Below are positions 1 to 7,403 of a DNA stretch of 47,069 bases, one piece after another (within the stretch, counting starts at the first letter, position 1; each line of letters begins with the position of its first letter). The translations under genes were made by a program, and so were the position numbers. The stretch is from Lyngbya sp. CCAP 1446/10 (GTDB lineage: Bacteria > Cyanobacteriota > Cyanobacteriia > Cyanobacteriales > Microcoleaceae). The DNA is taken from assembly GCF_026130175.1 (NCBI RefSeq), contig NZ_JAIGNI010000046.1, positions 1-47,069 of the forward strand, given 5' to 3'. The notes below the pieces were generated by a model that worked only from the letters and a program-made list of their open reading frames with translations, was not told the origin of the DNA and ran no database searches.

Positions 1-132
1 CTTCTCCCCTTCTCCCCCTCTCCCCCTCTCTTCCTCTCCCGGCTGGAGTCCAATTTCTTGGACAACTGTGTTACAAATTGAAAAGGTAATCTGTCTAGTT
101 CACCTGTTTTCAACCTGTTACAAGAAAATTAA
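1..132. repeat. CT-rich low-complexity sequence and upstream region of the M3 peptidase gene
   Basis: The first 40 bases are built from imperfect TCTCCCC units, the same base composition as the GGGGAGAG stretch at the extreme right end of the window. The remaining bases to the start codon show no recognisable gene. I see no strong Shine-Dalgarno sequence before the ATG at 133. Confidence 0.6.
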
Positions 133-2235
133 ATGACCGCAACCGTAACTGTTACTGATAACCCATTACTAATTGGCAAAGGATTGCCACCGTTTGACGC
201 GATCGCATCCTCACACGTAGTCCCCGCCGTTACCCAACTGCTGACCGAACTAGAAGCCTCGCTAGCTAGCTTAGAAGCGTCTGTTGAGCCGACTTGGAGC
301 GGCTTAGTAGAACCGCTGCAACTGCTCGGAGAGCGTTTAAATTGGACTTGGAGCATTGTCGGACATTTGATGGGTGTGAAAAATAGCCCGGAATTGCGAT
401 CGGCACACGAAACAGTGCAGCCGGAAGTAGTAAAATTTTGGAGCAAGCTCAGTCAAAGCAAACCGCTTTATGAAGCTTTTAAAGCGCTACGGGCTAACAA
501 AAACTGGAACAGCTTAGACTCAGCTCAACAGCGAATTGTCGAAGCTGCCCTTCGAGATGCTGAACTTTCCGGCGTTGGTTTAGAAGGCGAGCAAAAAGAG
601 CGTTTTAATGCCATTCAATTAGAAATGGCCGAAATTACTACGCAATTTTCCAATCACGTCCTCGACGCTACCAAAGCTTTCAGTATCACCCTCACAAACA
701 AAGATGAAATTGATGGTTTACCGCCGAGTTTGTTGAGTTTAGCAGCTCAAGCCGCTCGCGCTGCGGGTGCAGAAAATGCGGATGCTGAAAACGGCCCTTG
801 GCGGATTACTTTAGACTTTCCGAGTTACGGCCCTTTCATGCAGCACAGTACCCGCCGGGAGTTGCGCGAAAAGTTGTACAAAGCTTTGATTGGCAGAGCA
901 AGTAGCGGAGAATTGAATAACTGGCCTTTGACCGATCGCATTTTAGCACTGCGCCACGAAAAAGCAGCTTTACTGGGATTTAGCAGTTATGCCGAATTGA
1001 GCTTGGCGAGCAAAATGGCTCCCGATGTTGCAGCAGTGGAAGCTTTGTTAGAAGAATTGCGCTTAGCTAGTTACAATGCTGCTGTCAAAGATTTAGAAGA
1101 ATTGAAAGCTTTTGCTGCCGCCAAAGGCGCTGCGGAAGCTGGGGATTTGAAGCACTGGGATATTGGTTTTTGGTCGGAAAGGCAGCGGGAGGAAAAGTTT
1201 GCTTTTAGTGCCGAAGAATTGCGTCCTTATTTTGCTTTGCCGCAGGTATTGGACGGATTATTTGGATTGGTAAAGCGGTTGTTCGGCGTGAGAGTAACGG
1301 CGGCGGACGGTCAAGCTCCTGTCTGGCACGAAAGTGTGCGCTATTTCAGAATAGATGATGAAGCCGGAAATGCGATCGCCAATTTTTATTTAGACCCCTA
1401 CAGCCGCCCGGAAGAAAAGCGCGGCGGTGCTTGGATGAATGAGTGTGTAGTACGCGCTAAATTTGTGGAAGCGGGAAAGACAACAACGCGGTTGCCGGTG
1501 GCTTATTTGGTGTGCAACCAAAGTCCTCCGGTTGACGACAAACCGAGTTTAATGACTTTCTTGGAAGTAGAAACTTTATTTCACGAATTCGGTCACGGTT
1601 TGCAGCATATGCTGACAACGGTAGACTATCCGGGAGCTTCTGGCATCAATAATGTTGAATGGGATGCAGTGGAATTGCCCAGTCAATTTATGGAGAATTG
1701 GTGTTATGACCGCGCGACGTTGTTCGGGATGGCAAAGCATTACCAAACTGGGGAAACTTTGCCGGAACACTATTACCAAAAACTGCTAGCAGCGCGCCAC
1801 TACATGAGCGGTAGCGCCATGCTCAGGCAAGTACATCTTAGCAGTGTTGACATCGAATTGCACCACCGCTATCGATCGGGCGGCAGCGAAACTGTGGCGG
1901 ATGTTCGCAAGCGCATCGCTAAAACTACGACTGTTTTGCCTCCTCTGGAAGGAGACGCATTTTTGTGCGCTTTTGGACACATTTTTGCGGGCGGTTATGC
2001 GGCGGGCTATTACAGTTATAAATGGGCGGAAGTCCTGAGTGCTGATGCTTTTGGGGCGTTTGAGGAGGCGGGTTTGGAAGATGAAAGTGCGATCGCCTCT
2101 ACAGGTAAACGCTTCCGAGATACAGTGTTAGGATTGGGCGGCAGTTTGCACCCGATGGAAGTGTTTAAAACTTTCCGGGGACGCGAACCGAGCACTAAAG
2201 CTTTGTTGAGACACAGCGGTTTAGTTGCGGCTTAA
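133..2235 (+). CDS. prlC: M3 family metallopeptidase (oligopeptidase A / PrlC type)
   Basis: This is a 700-residue cytosolic zinc oligopeptidase that cleaves short peptides, including signal-peptide remnants in characterised relatives. The zinc motif HEFGH is at residues 484-488 within TLFHEFGHGLQHM, and the downstream glutamate ligand region (NVEWDAVELPSQFMENW) follows about 25-30 residues later, as expected for MEROPS M3. The mostly helical N-terminal half and total length fit oligopeptidase A. There is no signal peptide. It stands alone; the next genes are a toxin-antitoxin pair. Family assignment is firm, while the symbol prlC is a conventional transfer. Confidence 0.95.
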   Translation: MTATVTVTDNPLLIGKGLPPFDAIASSHVVPAVTQLLTELEASLASLEASVEPTWSGLVEPLQLLGERLNWTWSIVGHLMGVKNSPELRSAHETVQPEVVKFWSKLSQSKPLYEAFKALRANKNWNSLDSAQQRIVEAALRDAELSGVGLEGEQKERFNAIQLEMAEITTQFSNHVLDATKAFSITLTNKDEIDGLPPSLLSLAAQAARAAGAENADAENGPWRITLDFPSYGPFMQHSTRRELREKLYKALIGRASSGELNNWPLTDRILALRHEKAALLGFSSYAELSLASKMAPDVAAVEALLEELRLASYNAAVKDLEELKAFAAAKGAAEAGDLKHWDIGFWSERQREEKFAFSAEELRPYFALPQVLDGLFGLVKRLFGVRVTAADGQAPVWHESVRYFRIDDEAGNAIANFYLDPYSRPEEKRGGAWMNECVVRAKFVEAGKTTTRLPVAYLVCNQSPPVDDKPSLMTFLEVETLFHEFGHGLQHMLTTVDYPGASGINNVEWDAVELPSQFMENWCYDRATLFGMAKHYQTGETLPEHYYQKLLAARHYMSGSAMLRQVHLSSVDIELHHRYRSGGSETVADVRKRIAKTTTVLPPLEGDAFLCAFGHIFAGGYAAGYYSYKWAEVLSADAFGAFEEAGLEDESAIASTGKRFRDTVLGLGGSLHPMEVFKTFRGREPSTKALLRHSGLVAA

Positions 2236-2366
2236 TTAATTGTGTAAAAATCGGGATTAATGCGGGTTAATTTATCTGCATTAATCCCTGTTTTTAGCTG
2301 AATTTACTTCGCCTCGCTGCACAAAACGGCTGATTCAGGTTAAGATAAGGGACAGGAGGTTGTACT

Positions 2367-2582
2367 ATGCCAACGACTGCTCAAGAAATTTATACTGAAG
2401 TTGTCCGCAATCTGTCGCTGACGGAACGTTTGCGCTTAGCGAATCTTATACTCAACGATTTAGTTGAGAAAAATGTGTCGGTTATCGATCGAAGCGATAC
2501 TTGGACTGAGGACGATCGAACCGATATAACAAGCTTCTCTTTACAGTACGCAGCTATGCTTTTCCCTGAAAGCCAGGATTAA
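2367..2582 (+). CDS. Small antitoxin-like protein preceding a MazF-type toxin
   Basis: A 71-residue acidic protein starting MPTTAQEIYTEVVRNL, with a predicted N-terminal helix-rich segment (LSLTERLRLANLILNDLV) like many cyanobacterial antitoxin partners. A good ribosome site (AGGAGG) lies 8 bases upstream of the ATG, one of the clearest in the window. The stop codon is 5 bases before the next start, so the two genes are almost certainly co-translated. I do not recognise a named DNA-binding fold; the antitoxin role is inferred from size, charge and position. Confidence 0.75.
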   Translation: MPTTAQEIYTEVVRNLSLTERLRLANLILNDLVEKNVSVIDRSDTWTEDDRTDITSFSLQYAAMLFPESQD

Positions 2583-2587
2583 CAAGC

Positions 2588-2923
2588 GTGACATTCAATC
2601 CCGGTGAAGTAGTCACAGTAGATTTTCCCGGTGTGACGGGTATTAAACGCCGTCCTGCTGTGGTTCTCTCGTCAGCAACTTATCAAGCAACTCGTCCCGA
2701 TGTCATAGTCGGACTTATAACCACTCAAACGATGGATCTAGGGGCTACAGACTGTACTATTCAGGATTGGGCCGCAGCAGGTTTACGGGTTGCATCCGTT
2801 TTCCGCAGCTTCATCGTCACTCTACCGCCGTCTGCTAACTTGGTTCGGATTGGGCATCTATCAGATCGTGATTGGAAAGATATTTGTGCGTGCGTAAAAC
2901 TAGCTTTTGCAGAGTTGAATTAG
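2588..2923 (+). CDS. Type II toxin-antitoxin system PemK/MazF family toxin
   Basis: A 111-residue protein with the MazF/PemK opening: GEVVTVDFPGVTGIKRRPAVVLS, residues about 6-28, containing the conserved basic/RPAVVLS loop and strand. MazF-family proteins are ribosome-independent endoribonucleases that cut single-stranded mRNA. The start is a GTG (2588), 5 bases after the antitoxin stop codon. Further family signals are VIVGLITTQ and a late SFIVTLPPSANLVRIGHLSDRDW segment. Autoregulation by the toxin-antitoxin complex is usual for the family, but no operator is evident by eye. Confidence 0.88.
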   Translation: MTFNPGEVVTVDFPGVTGIKRRPAVVLSSATYQATRPDVIVGLITTQTMDLGATDCTIQDWAAAGLRVASVFRSFIVTLPPSANLVRIGHLSDRDWKDICACVKLAFAELN

Positions 2924-3525
2924 CCTGATTCACCGTTTTTTCGGTAGCGTGAATTGCCTCAAGGATTCCGCCATCAAGTAACAGGATGGACTAATTGTAG
3001 AACATCATGCAAGAAACATCTGTAGTTTTACACATGATCCCCAATCTTTTTGTGCAAAATTGGGGATGATGTACGCGCGGCGTAGCTATCCCGTAGGCGA
3101 TCGCCCGCCGGTTGTAGCTTAGGTTGAAGGCTCATCAAAGCAGCATCAGTGTTAATACTGTCAGTATAAACTGCCCTTTGCAAATATTTATGTAATTTAT
3201 CAGTGATTATACTTAACTTTCACTCAACCAGGAATTAACTTTATATTTTGCAACATTTATGGGCTGTTTTTTCGATACAGTTAAGGCTTTTATTGGCAAC
3301 TAAAAATCCCGGACTTTACCGAATCTTTAATATCAGCGGTCAACAGCGCTACTTTTTTAAAGTTTTGATAAAGACGGGCGGAATAGAACTCAAAAAATAG
3401 AAAAAAAGATAGTAAAAACCAAAAAATTGAGTTATGAATAATTTTCAATTTGTCAAAAAACCTTGATATATATGATAATAAGTAAGGATTGATAGTTACT
3501 CGTTCACCCAAAATTTAAAATTTTC
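2924..3525. other. Intergenic region with a hairpin and a dispersed repeat; no supported gene
   Basis: About 600 bases between the toxin gene and the remA-like gene. A 9-base-pair hairpin (ATCCCCAAT at 3037-3045 with ATTGGGGAT at 3059-3067) lies 115 bases after the toxin stop; it lacks a following T run, so it is not a clear terminator. Bases 3075-3110 carry the dispersed sequence CGTAGCTATCCCGTAGGCGA, with relatives near 13540 and 17158. The rest is A/T-rich. A 73-codon minus-strand ORF here is low-complexity and not convincing. Confidence 0.5.
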
Positions 3526-3792
3526 ATGGATATTCAATTAATTAATATCGGTTTTGGTAATATTGTGTCGGCTAACCGAGTGATTGCCATTGTCAGTCCT
3601 GAGTCAGCGCCAATTAAGCGTATAATTACTGATGCGCGGGAGCGGGGACAACTGGTTGATGCTACCTACGGCCGCCGCACGAGAGCGGTAATTATTACAG
3701 ATTCGAGTCATGTCATCCTCTCGGCGATTCAGCCGGAAACGGTGGCTAATCGTTTTGTCATCAACAAAGACGGTCAAAGTCGGGATGATTGA
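3526..3792 (+). CDS. remA: DUF370 / RemA family regulatory protein
   Basis: An 88-residue DUF370 protein. RemA of Bacillus subtilis is a DNA-binding protein required for matrix gene expression; the function in cyanobacteria is not established. The signature is clear: [14 protein letters not shown], residues 1-14, then [17 protein letters not shown] and [29 protein letters not shown]. The gene lies 78 bases upstream of gmk on the same strand, the same neighbour as in Bacillus, suggesting an ancient linkage and possible co-transcription. Confidence 0.9.
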   Translation: MDIQLINIGFGNIVSANRVIAIVSPESAPIKRIITDARERGQLVDATYGRRTRAVIITDSSHVILSAIQPETVANRFVINKDGQSRDD

Positions 3793-3870
3793 GGTTTGTC
3801 AGTTGCAATTTGAGCACTTACAGTCTAGAGTAAGCGAAAACTTAAATTCTGACACGTTTCTCTTCTAAAA

Positions 3871-4434
3871 ATGAAATCCGGTAAATTAATTGTTCTGACT
3901 GGGCCTAGCGGTGTGGGGAAAGGCACCCTAGTGCGATCGCTCCTCAACCGCCATCCCGAATTGGATATTTCGGTATCGGTGACAACTCGTGAACCCCGCG
4001 AGGGAGAAATTGAGGGACAACACTACTATTTTGTCAGCCGCAGCCGTTTTGAACAAATGGTTGAGGCTGACGAGTTAGCAGAATGGGCCGAGTTTGCCGG
4101 CAATCTTTACGGTACTCCATATTTTGCTCTCAAACAGGGCATCGGTGAGGGAAAATGGGTAATCCTAGAAATTGAACTCGAAGGAGCAAGGCAAATTAGA
4201 AATAAGTTTCCAGAGGCTTTGCGACTGTTTATTTTACCTCCATCTTGGGAAGAATTGGAGCGCAGGCTGCGGAGTAGGGGTCAAGATTCCGAAAGTGCGA
4301 TCGCCCGTCGGTTACTGCGGGCTAAACAGGAAATTGAAGCTGCGGGCGAATTTGATTTCCAAGTTGTTAATGATGATTTGGAAGTTGCTTTGAAAGGACT
4401 AGAATCGGTATTGTTTGTTAGTTGTGGAAAATGA
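3871..4434 (+). CDS. gmk: Guanylate kinase
   Basis: Phosphorylates GMP to GDP using ATP in purine nucleotide synthesis, in the cytosol. The 187-residue length is typical. The P-loop GPSGVGKG is at residues 11-18. The GMP-binding segment SVTTREPREGEIEGQHYYFV follows, and the lid/adenine region includes RRLRSRGQDSESAIARRL. It probably forms a unit with the upstream DUF370 gene. Confidence 0.97.
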   Translation: MKSGKLIVLTGPSGVGKGTLVRSLLNRHPELDISVSVTTREPREGEIEGQHYYFVSRSRFEQMVEADELAEWAEFAGNLYGTPYFALKQGIGEGKWVILEIELEGARQIRNKFPEALRLFILPPSWEELERRLRSRGQDSESAIARRLLRAKQEIEAAGEFDFQVVNDDLEVALKGLESVLFVSCGK

Positions 4435-4561
4435 GGTGCTGACAATTTGACATTACCAACTACTAATTACCAGAAAGAATTGGTTGAAAGCCGGAACCAT
4501 TTTAGGGGGAAATTAAAAAAACACTATTCATTAATCCAATCCTCTTAATTCCAAGTCAAGT

Positions 4562-4585
4562 GCTGTCAACTGTCAACTGTCAACT
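4562..4585. repeat. Heptamer tandem repeat (TGTCAAC units) overlapping the end of a gene
   Basis: Three and a half copies of TGTCAAC. On the minus strand the array encodes the last residues (QLTVDS) and supplies the TGA stop codon of the neighbouring hypothetical gene, so the repeat extends into its coding sequence. It resembles the heptanucleotide STRRs described in heterocystous and filamentous cyanobacteria. Confidence 0.85.
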
Positions 4586-5309
4586 GAATCAACCATTTCT
4601 CGGTTCTGGCTAAAACCTCGGTACTTTTTTTAATAGCAACACAAGCTTTTAAATTCAATTCCAGAGTCTCCGACGCGGGGAAAGTTTTCCTCAACGGTTC
4701 GATTTCGCGAGCAGGACAGCCCAACATTTCCATATAAGCTAGCGTCCATCCAATAGCTGCAATGTCTCCTACATAGCCTGATCCGGCGCAAAGGTGACAA
4801 CCCAATTCGCCATCTGATCCGCACTCAGGACAAACCCAATTGCTGAGTTGTAAATTGAGTTGATTTGTGCGGGATGCTGATGCAATTGTTAAGGCTTTAA
4901 TATGGTTTTGAACTACTTGTTTAAAACTTTGGTTGTGGTTGCTGCGGTGGTAGGAATTGTTGGGCTGCCCGATCGCACTTCCTGGCGGTTGGGGCGAAGC
5001 ATGAGATGCTGTTTTGTTCTCAATTTTGACTCCAGATTCGCCCAGATTCGCCGTTAGCTGAATACCATAGTCTTTGGGTTCCGTAGTCTGAGAGTGGTTG
5101 AGTGCGCTGTTAGAATCGGGATCTGAAGTTGTAAAGGATGATTCTATGTTATCAGCAAAATCTTGCATCGAGAGGTGATGTTCGATCGCCAAAGACCAAG
5201 TTCTTTTATGCCGAAGATCGCCATATTTTCTGGCTTCGGCATCAGTAATGCCGATCGCCGCAGCCTCTTGGCGCAGCATATTGATTGAAGTCATTGTATC
5301 TGATATCAT
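4566..5309 (-). CDS. Hypothetical protein with a CxxC-CxxC zinc-ribbon-like motif
   Basis: A 247-residue protein I cannot name. An N-terminal helical part (residues 1-60) is followed by a low-complexity Ser/Asn/Pro/Gln linker (about 60-130). A four-cysteine cluster, C160-P-E-C163 and C171-H-L-C174, is followed by AGSGYVG, resembling one DnaJ-type zinc module. The C-terminal part is helical (about 185-240). The motif suggests zinc binding, but no function is assigned. ATG codons at residues 6 and 11 are alternative starts. It is transcribed divergently from xseA, and its stop lies in a heptamer array. Confidence 0.7.
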   Translation of the reverse strand: MISDTMTSINMLRQEAAAIGITDAEARKYGDLRHKRTWSLAIEHHLSMQDFADNIESSFTTSDPDSNSALNHSQTTEPKDYGIQLTANLGESGVKIENKTASHASPQPPGSAIGQPNNSYHRSNHNQSFKQVVQNHIKALTIASASRTNQLNLQLSNWVCPECGSDGELGCHLCAGSGYVGDIAAIGWTLAYMEMLGCPAREIEPLRKTFPASETLELNLKACVAIKKSTEVLARTEKWLIQLTVDS

Positions 5310-5403
5310 TAGTTTGTTTGCAGTTAATATACGATCGCTCGCTCGACCTACAAATAAATTACCTTAAATATAGTAACCTAGGTTTCTGGAATTAGAAATA
5401 TCA

Positions 5404-6564
5404 ATGAATGCAATTTTTCCTGAGACAACGTTGTCGGTGGGCGGACTAACATCATACCTGCAAGAGTTGCTGGAGGGCGATCGCCAACTGCGATCGGTTT
5501 GGCTAATCGGCGAGGTGTCCAACGTTTCCCAACACGCCAGCGGCTGCTTTTTCACTCTCTGCGATCCCGACAAAAGCGCTGCGATTCGCTGCGTGGTGTG
5601 GAATTCTCAGCGGCAAAAATTGGTGCAAATGCCCGTAAAAGGTGAGCAATTGCTGGTTTTCGGAAGCATCCGGGTTTACAAAAATCGCGGCGAGTACCAG
5701 TTGACAGTTGTGCAATCGCTACCGGCTGGGGAAGGATTGGAGGCTTTGCGGTTGCAGCAATTGCGATCGCGCTTGGAAGCCGAGGGTTTCTTCGATCGCG
5801 CCAGAAAGCGCCCGATTCCCGCACACCCGCAAATTGTGGCCGTGGTGACATCGGATAGCGCTGCTGCGTGGGGGGATATTCAGCGCACGTTAGCGCAGAG
5901 ATATCCCGGTTTGCGGGTGTTGCTGTCGCCGACTTTGGTGCAGGGAGATTTGGCTCCGGCTGCGATTGCTAGGGCGATCGCCCTGGTAGAATTGGACGGT
6001 AGGGCGGATGTGATCATTTTAGGGCGGGGCGGCGGTTCTGCGGAAGATTTGGCTTGTTTTAATGATGAAAGAGTGGTAAGGGCGATCGCCAATTGTGCAA
6101 TTCCAATTATTACAGGAATCGGACACGAAAGAGACGAATCTCTCGCCGATTTAGTAGCAGATCAACGAGCCCACACTCCGACAGCCGCAGCGGCCCAAGC
6201 TGTACCAATTTTAGCAGAGATTTACTCGGAACACCAGCAAAGAATGCTAAATTTAGCAAGTGTTGTAAAAGCCAGATTTCAGACAGAATTAGAGCATTTG
6301 CAACAGTTACAAAACCGACTAAAACGGTTGCCTGCGACATCGCGAACTTTGCGGCAAACAACTGGTAAACTGGAAATATTGCAAGAAAAGTTAGCAGCCC
6401 TAAATCCGGCGGCGGTTTTGGAAAGGGGTTATGCGGCGGTAATGCAGGCTGACGGTAAGATTGTCCGCCAAACTGACGGTTTAGAGTTGGGAGACGAGTT
6501 AACTGTGAGGTTGAGTCGGGGCGTGCTGAAGGTTAAGATTGTGGAAGTTTTGGATGCAGAATAA
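5404..6564 (+). CDS. xseA: Exodeoxyribonuclease VII large subunit
   Basis: The large, catalytic subunit of the ATP-independent single-strand DNA exonuclease VII. It has the N-terminal OB-fold ([26 protein letters not shown] and [17 protein letters not shown]), then the catalytic domain with [43 protein letters not shown] and [28 protein letters not shown] coiled-coil region and a C-terminal LERGYAAV segment follow. At 386 residues it is slightly shorter than the E. coli protein, as is usual in cyanobacteria. xseB begins 5 bases after the stop. Confidence 0.96.
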   Translation: MNAIFPETTLSVGGLTSYLQELLEGDRQLRSVWLIGEVSNVSQHASGCFFTLCDPDKSAAIRCVVWNSQRQKLVQMPVKGEQLLVFGSIRVYKNRGEYQLTVVQSLPAGEGLEALRLQQLRSRLEAEGFFDRARKRPIPAHPQIVAVVTSDSAAAWGDIQRTLAQRYPGLRVLLSPTLVQGDLAPAAIARAIALVELDGRADVIILGRGGGSAEDLACFNDERVVRAIANCAIPIITGIGHERDESLADLVADQRAHTPTAAAAQAVPILAEIYSEHQQRMLNLASVVKARFQTELEHLQQLQNRLKRLPATSRTLRQTTGKLEILQEKLAALNPAAVLERGYAAVMQADGKIVRQTDGLELGDELTVRLSRGVLKVKIVEVLDAE

Positions 6565-6569
6565 ATGCT

Positions 6570-6797
6570 ATGGTTAAGTCGAAGTTGCGCCAGTCTGACT
6601 GGAATTATGAGGAAACGGTCGATCGCATTGAGGCGATTATCGATCGGGTGGAATCGGGAGAATTGCCACTAGAAGAGGTTTTTGAGCAGTTTGCGGTGGC
6701 TGTGGAGTGTTTGCAGGAGTGCGAAGGTTTTCTGGCGCGGGGGAAGGATCAGATGGATTTGGCGATCGGGCTTTTAGCCCAGACACCCGATTTTTAA
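6570..6797 (+). CDS. xseB: Exodeoxyribonuclease VII small subunit
   Basis: A 75-residue small subunit, matching the family pattern [45 protein letters not shown]; it is almost wholly helical. It binds the XseA coiled coil and is needed for activity and solubility. It begins 5 bases after xseA, so the two are translationally coupled. The stop at 6797 is followed within 20 bases by a tandem hairpin array. Confidence 0.95.
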   Translation: MVKSKLRQSDWNYEETVDRIEAIIDRVESGELPLEEVFEQFAVAVECLQECEGFLARGKDQMDLAIGLLAQTPDF

Positions 6798-6816
6798 TCC
6801 TGCTAATTTTAATCGC

Positions 6817-7065
6817 AACCAACCCAGAAACCGGGTTTTTTCCACAACCTTCGCAACCAACCCAAAAAATCAAAAAACCCGGTTTCTTAGCCCCCACAAC
6901 CAACCCAGAAACCGGGTTTTTCCCACAACCCTCGCAACCAACCCAAAAACCCCGAAAAAACCCGGTTTCTTATCCCCCACAACCACCCCAGAAACCGGGT
7001 TTTTTCCACAATCCTCGCAACCAACCCAAAAACTCCGAAAAAACCCGGTTTCTTATCCCCACCCA
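6817..7065. repeat. Three tandem ~82-bp units, each an inverted repeat (AGAAACCGGGTTTT / AAAACCCGGTTTCT)
   Basis: Units begin at about 6817, 6898 and 6981. Each starts with AACCAACCCAGAAACCGGGT (third copy AACCACCCC) and ends with AAAACCCGGTTTCTTA, so each can fold into a hairpin with 14-base arms. Arms of the same palindrome occur singly near 14195, 14390 and 27865. Small ORFs across the array are products of the repeat, not genes. The first hairpin could act as terminator-like structure for xseAB. Confidence 0.9.
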
Positions 7066-7403
7066 CCAACTCAATGCAAACCCTGACAAATGAACCCCGA
7101 CCAATAAATCAAATCAGCAAAAGTTCTATTGGTGCGGCTTAGATTATTAGCCCCAAGCTGCGCCGCAAAGCTTGGAATGTGGTAATTTGGATCGGCTGCA
7201 TAGTTTGTGGGTGAGTGTCGGGTCTACTCATTGCCTCTCGCTATATTATCACATTAGTGATTAACTGTTTGCCAAGTATTTAAAATTAAACACCTTAGTT
7301 AGTTTACTCTGTTAATTATGGTATTTTATTCATCACTTAAAACTTATTCCTCCATTAGATACTAGAAAAAGTTCCTAGCATCCATCTAATTTCAAAAACC
7401 ATA
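7066..7403. other. Intergenic region, no gene seen
   Basis: About 340 bases between the hairpin array and the 3' end of the giant WD40/Ig gene (convergent with xseB). It is A/T-rich after 7240. I see no RNA gene or clear terminator. Confidence 0.5.

Noticed and set aside
3036..3070. Terminator of the toxin-antitoxin operon
   Set aside because: The hairpin has no T run on either side, so a rho-independent terminator is not supported.
3290..3511. 73-codon minus-strand ORF with a hydrophobic stretch
   Set aside because: It lies in A/T-rich intergenic DNA, has a Phe/Leu-rich low-complexity composition, no ribosome site and no family signal.
6637..7093. ORFs across the hairpin array downstream of xseB (both strands)
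   Set aside because: They read through the tandem repeat and give repeated NPETGFFPQP-type sequence.
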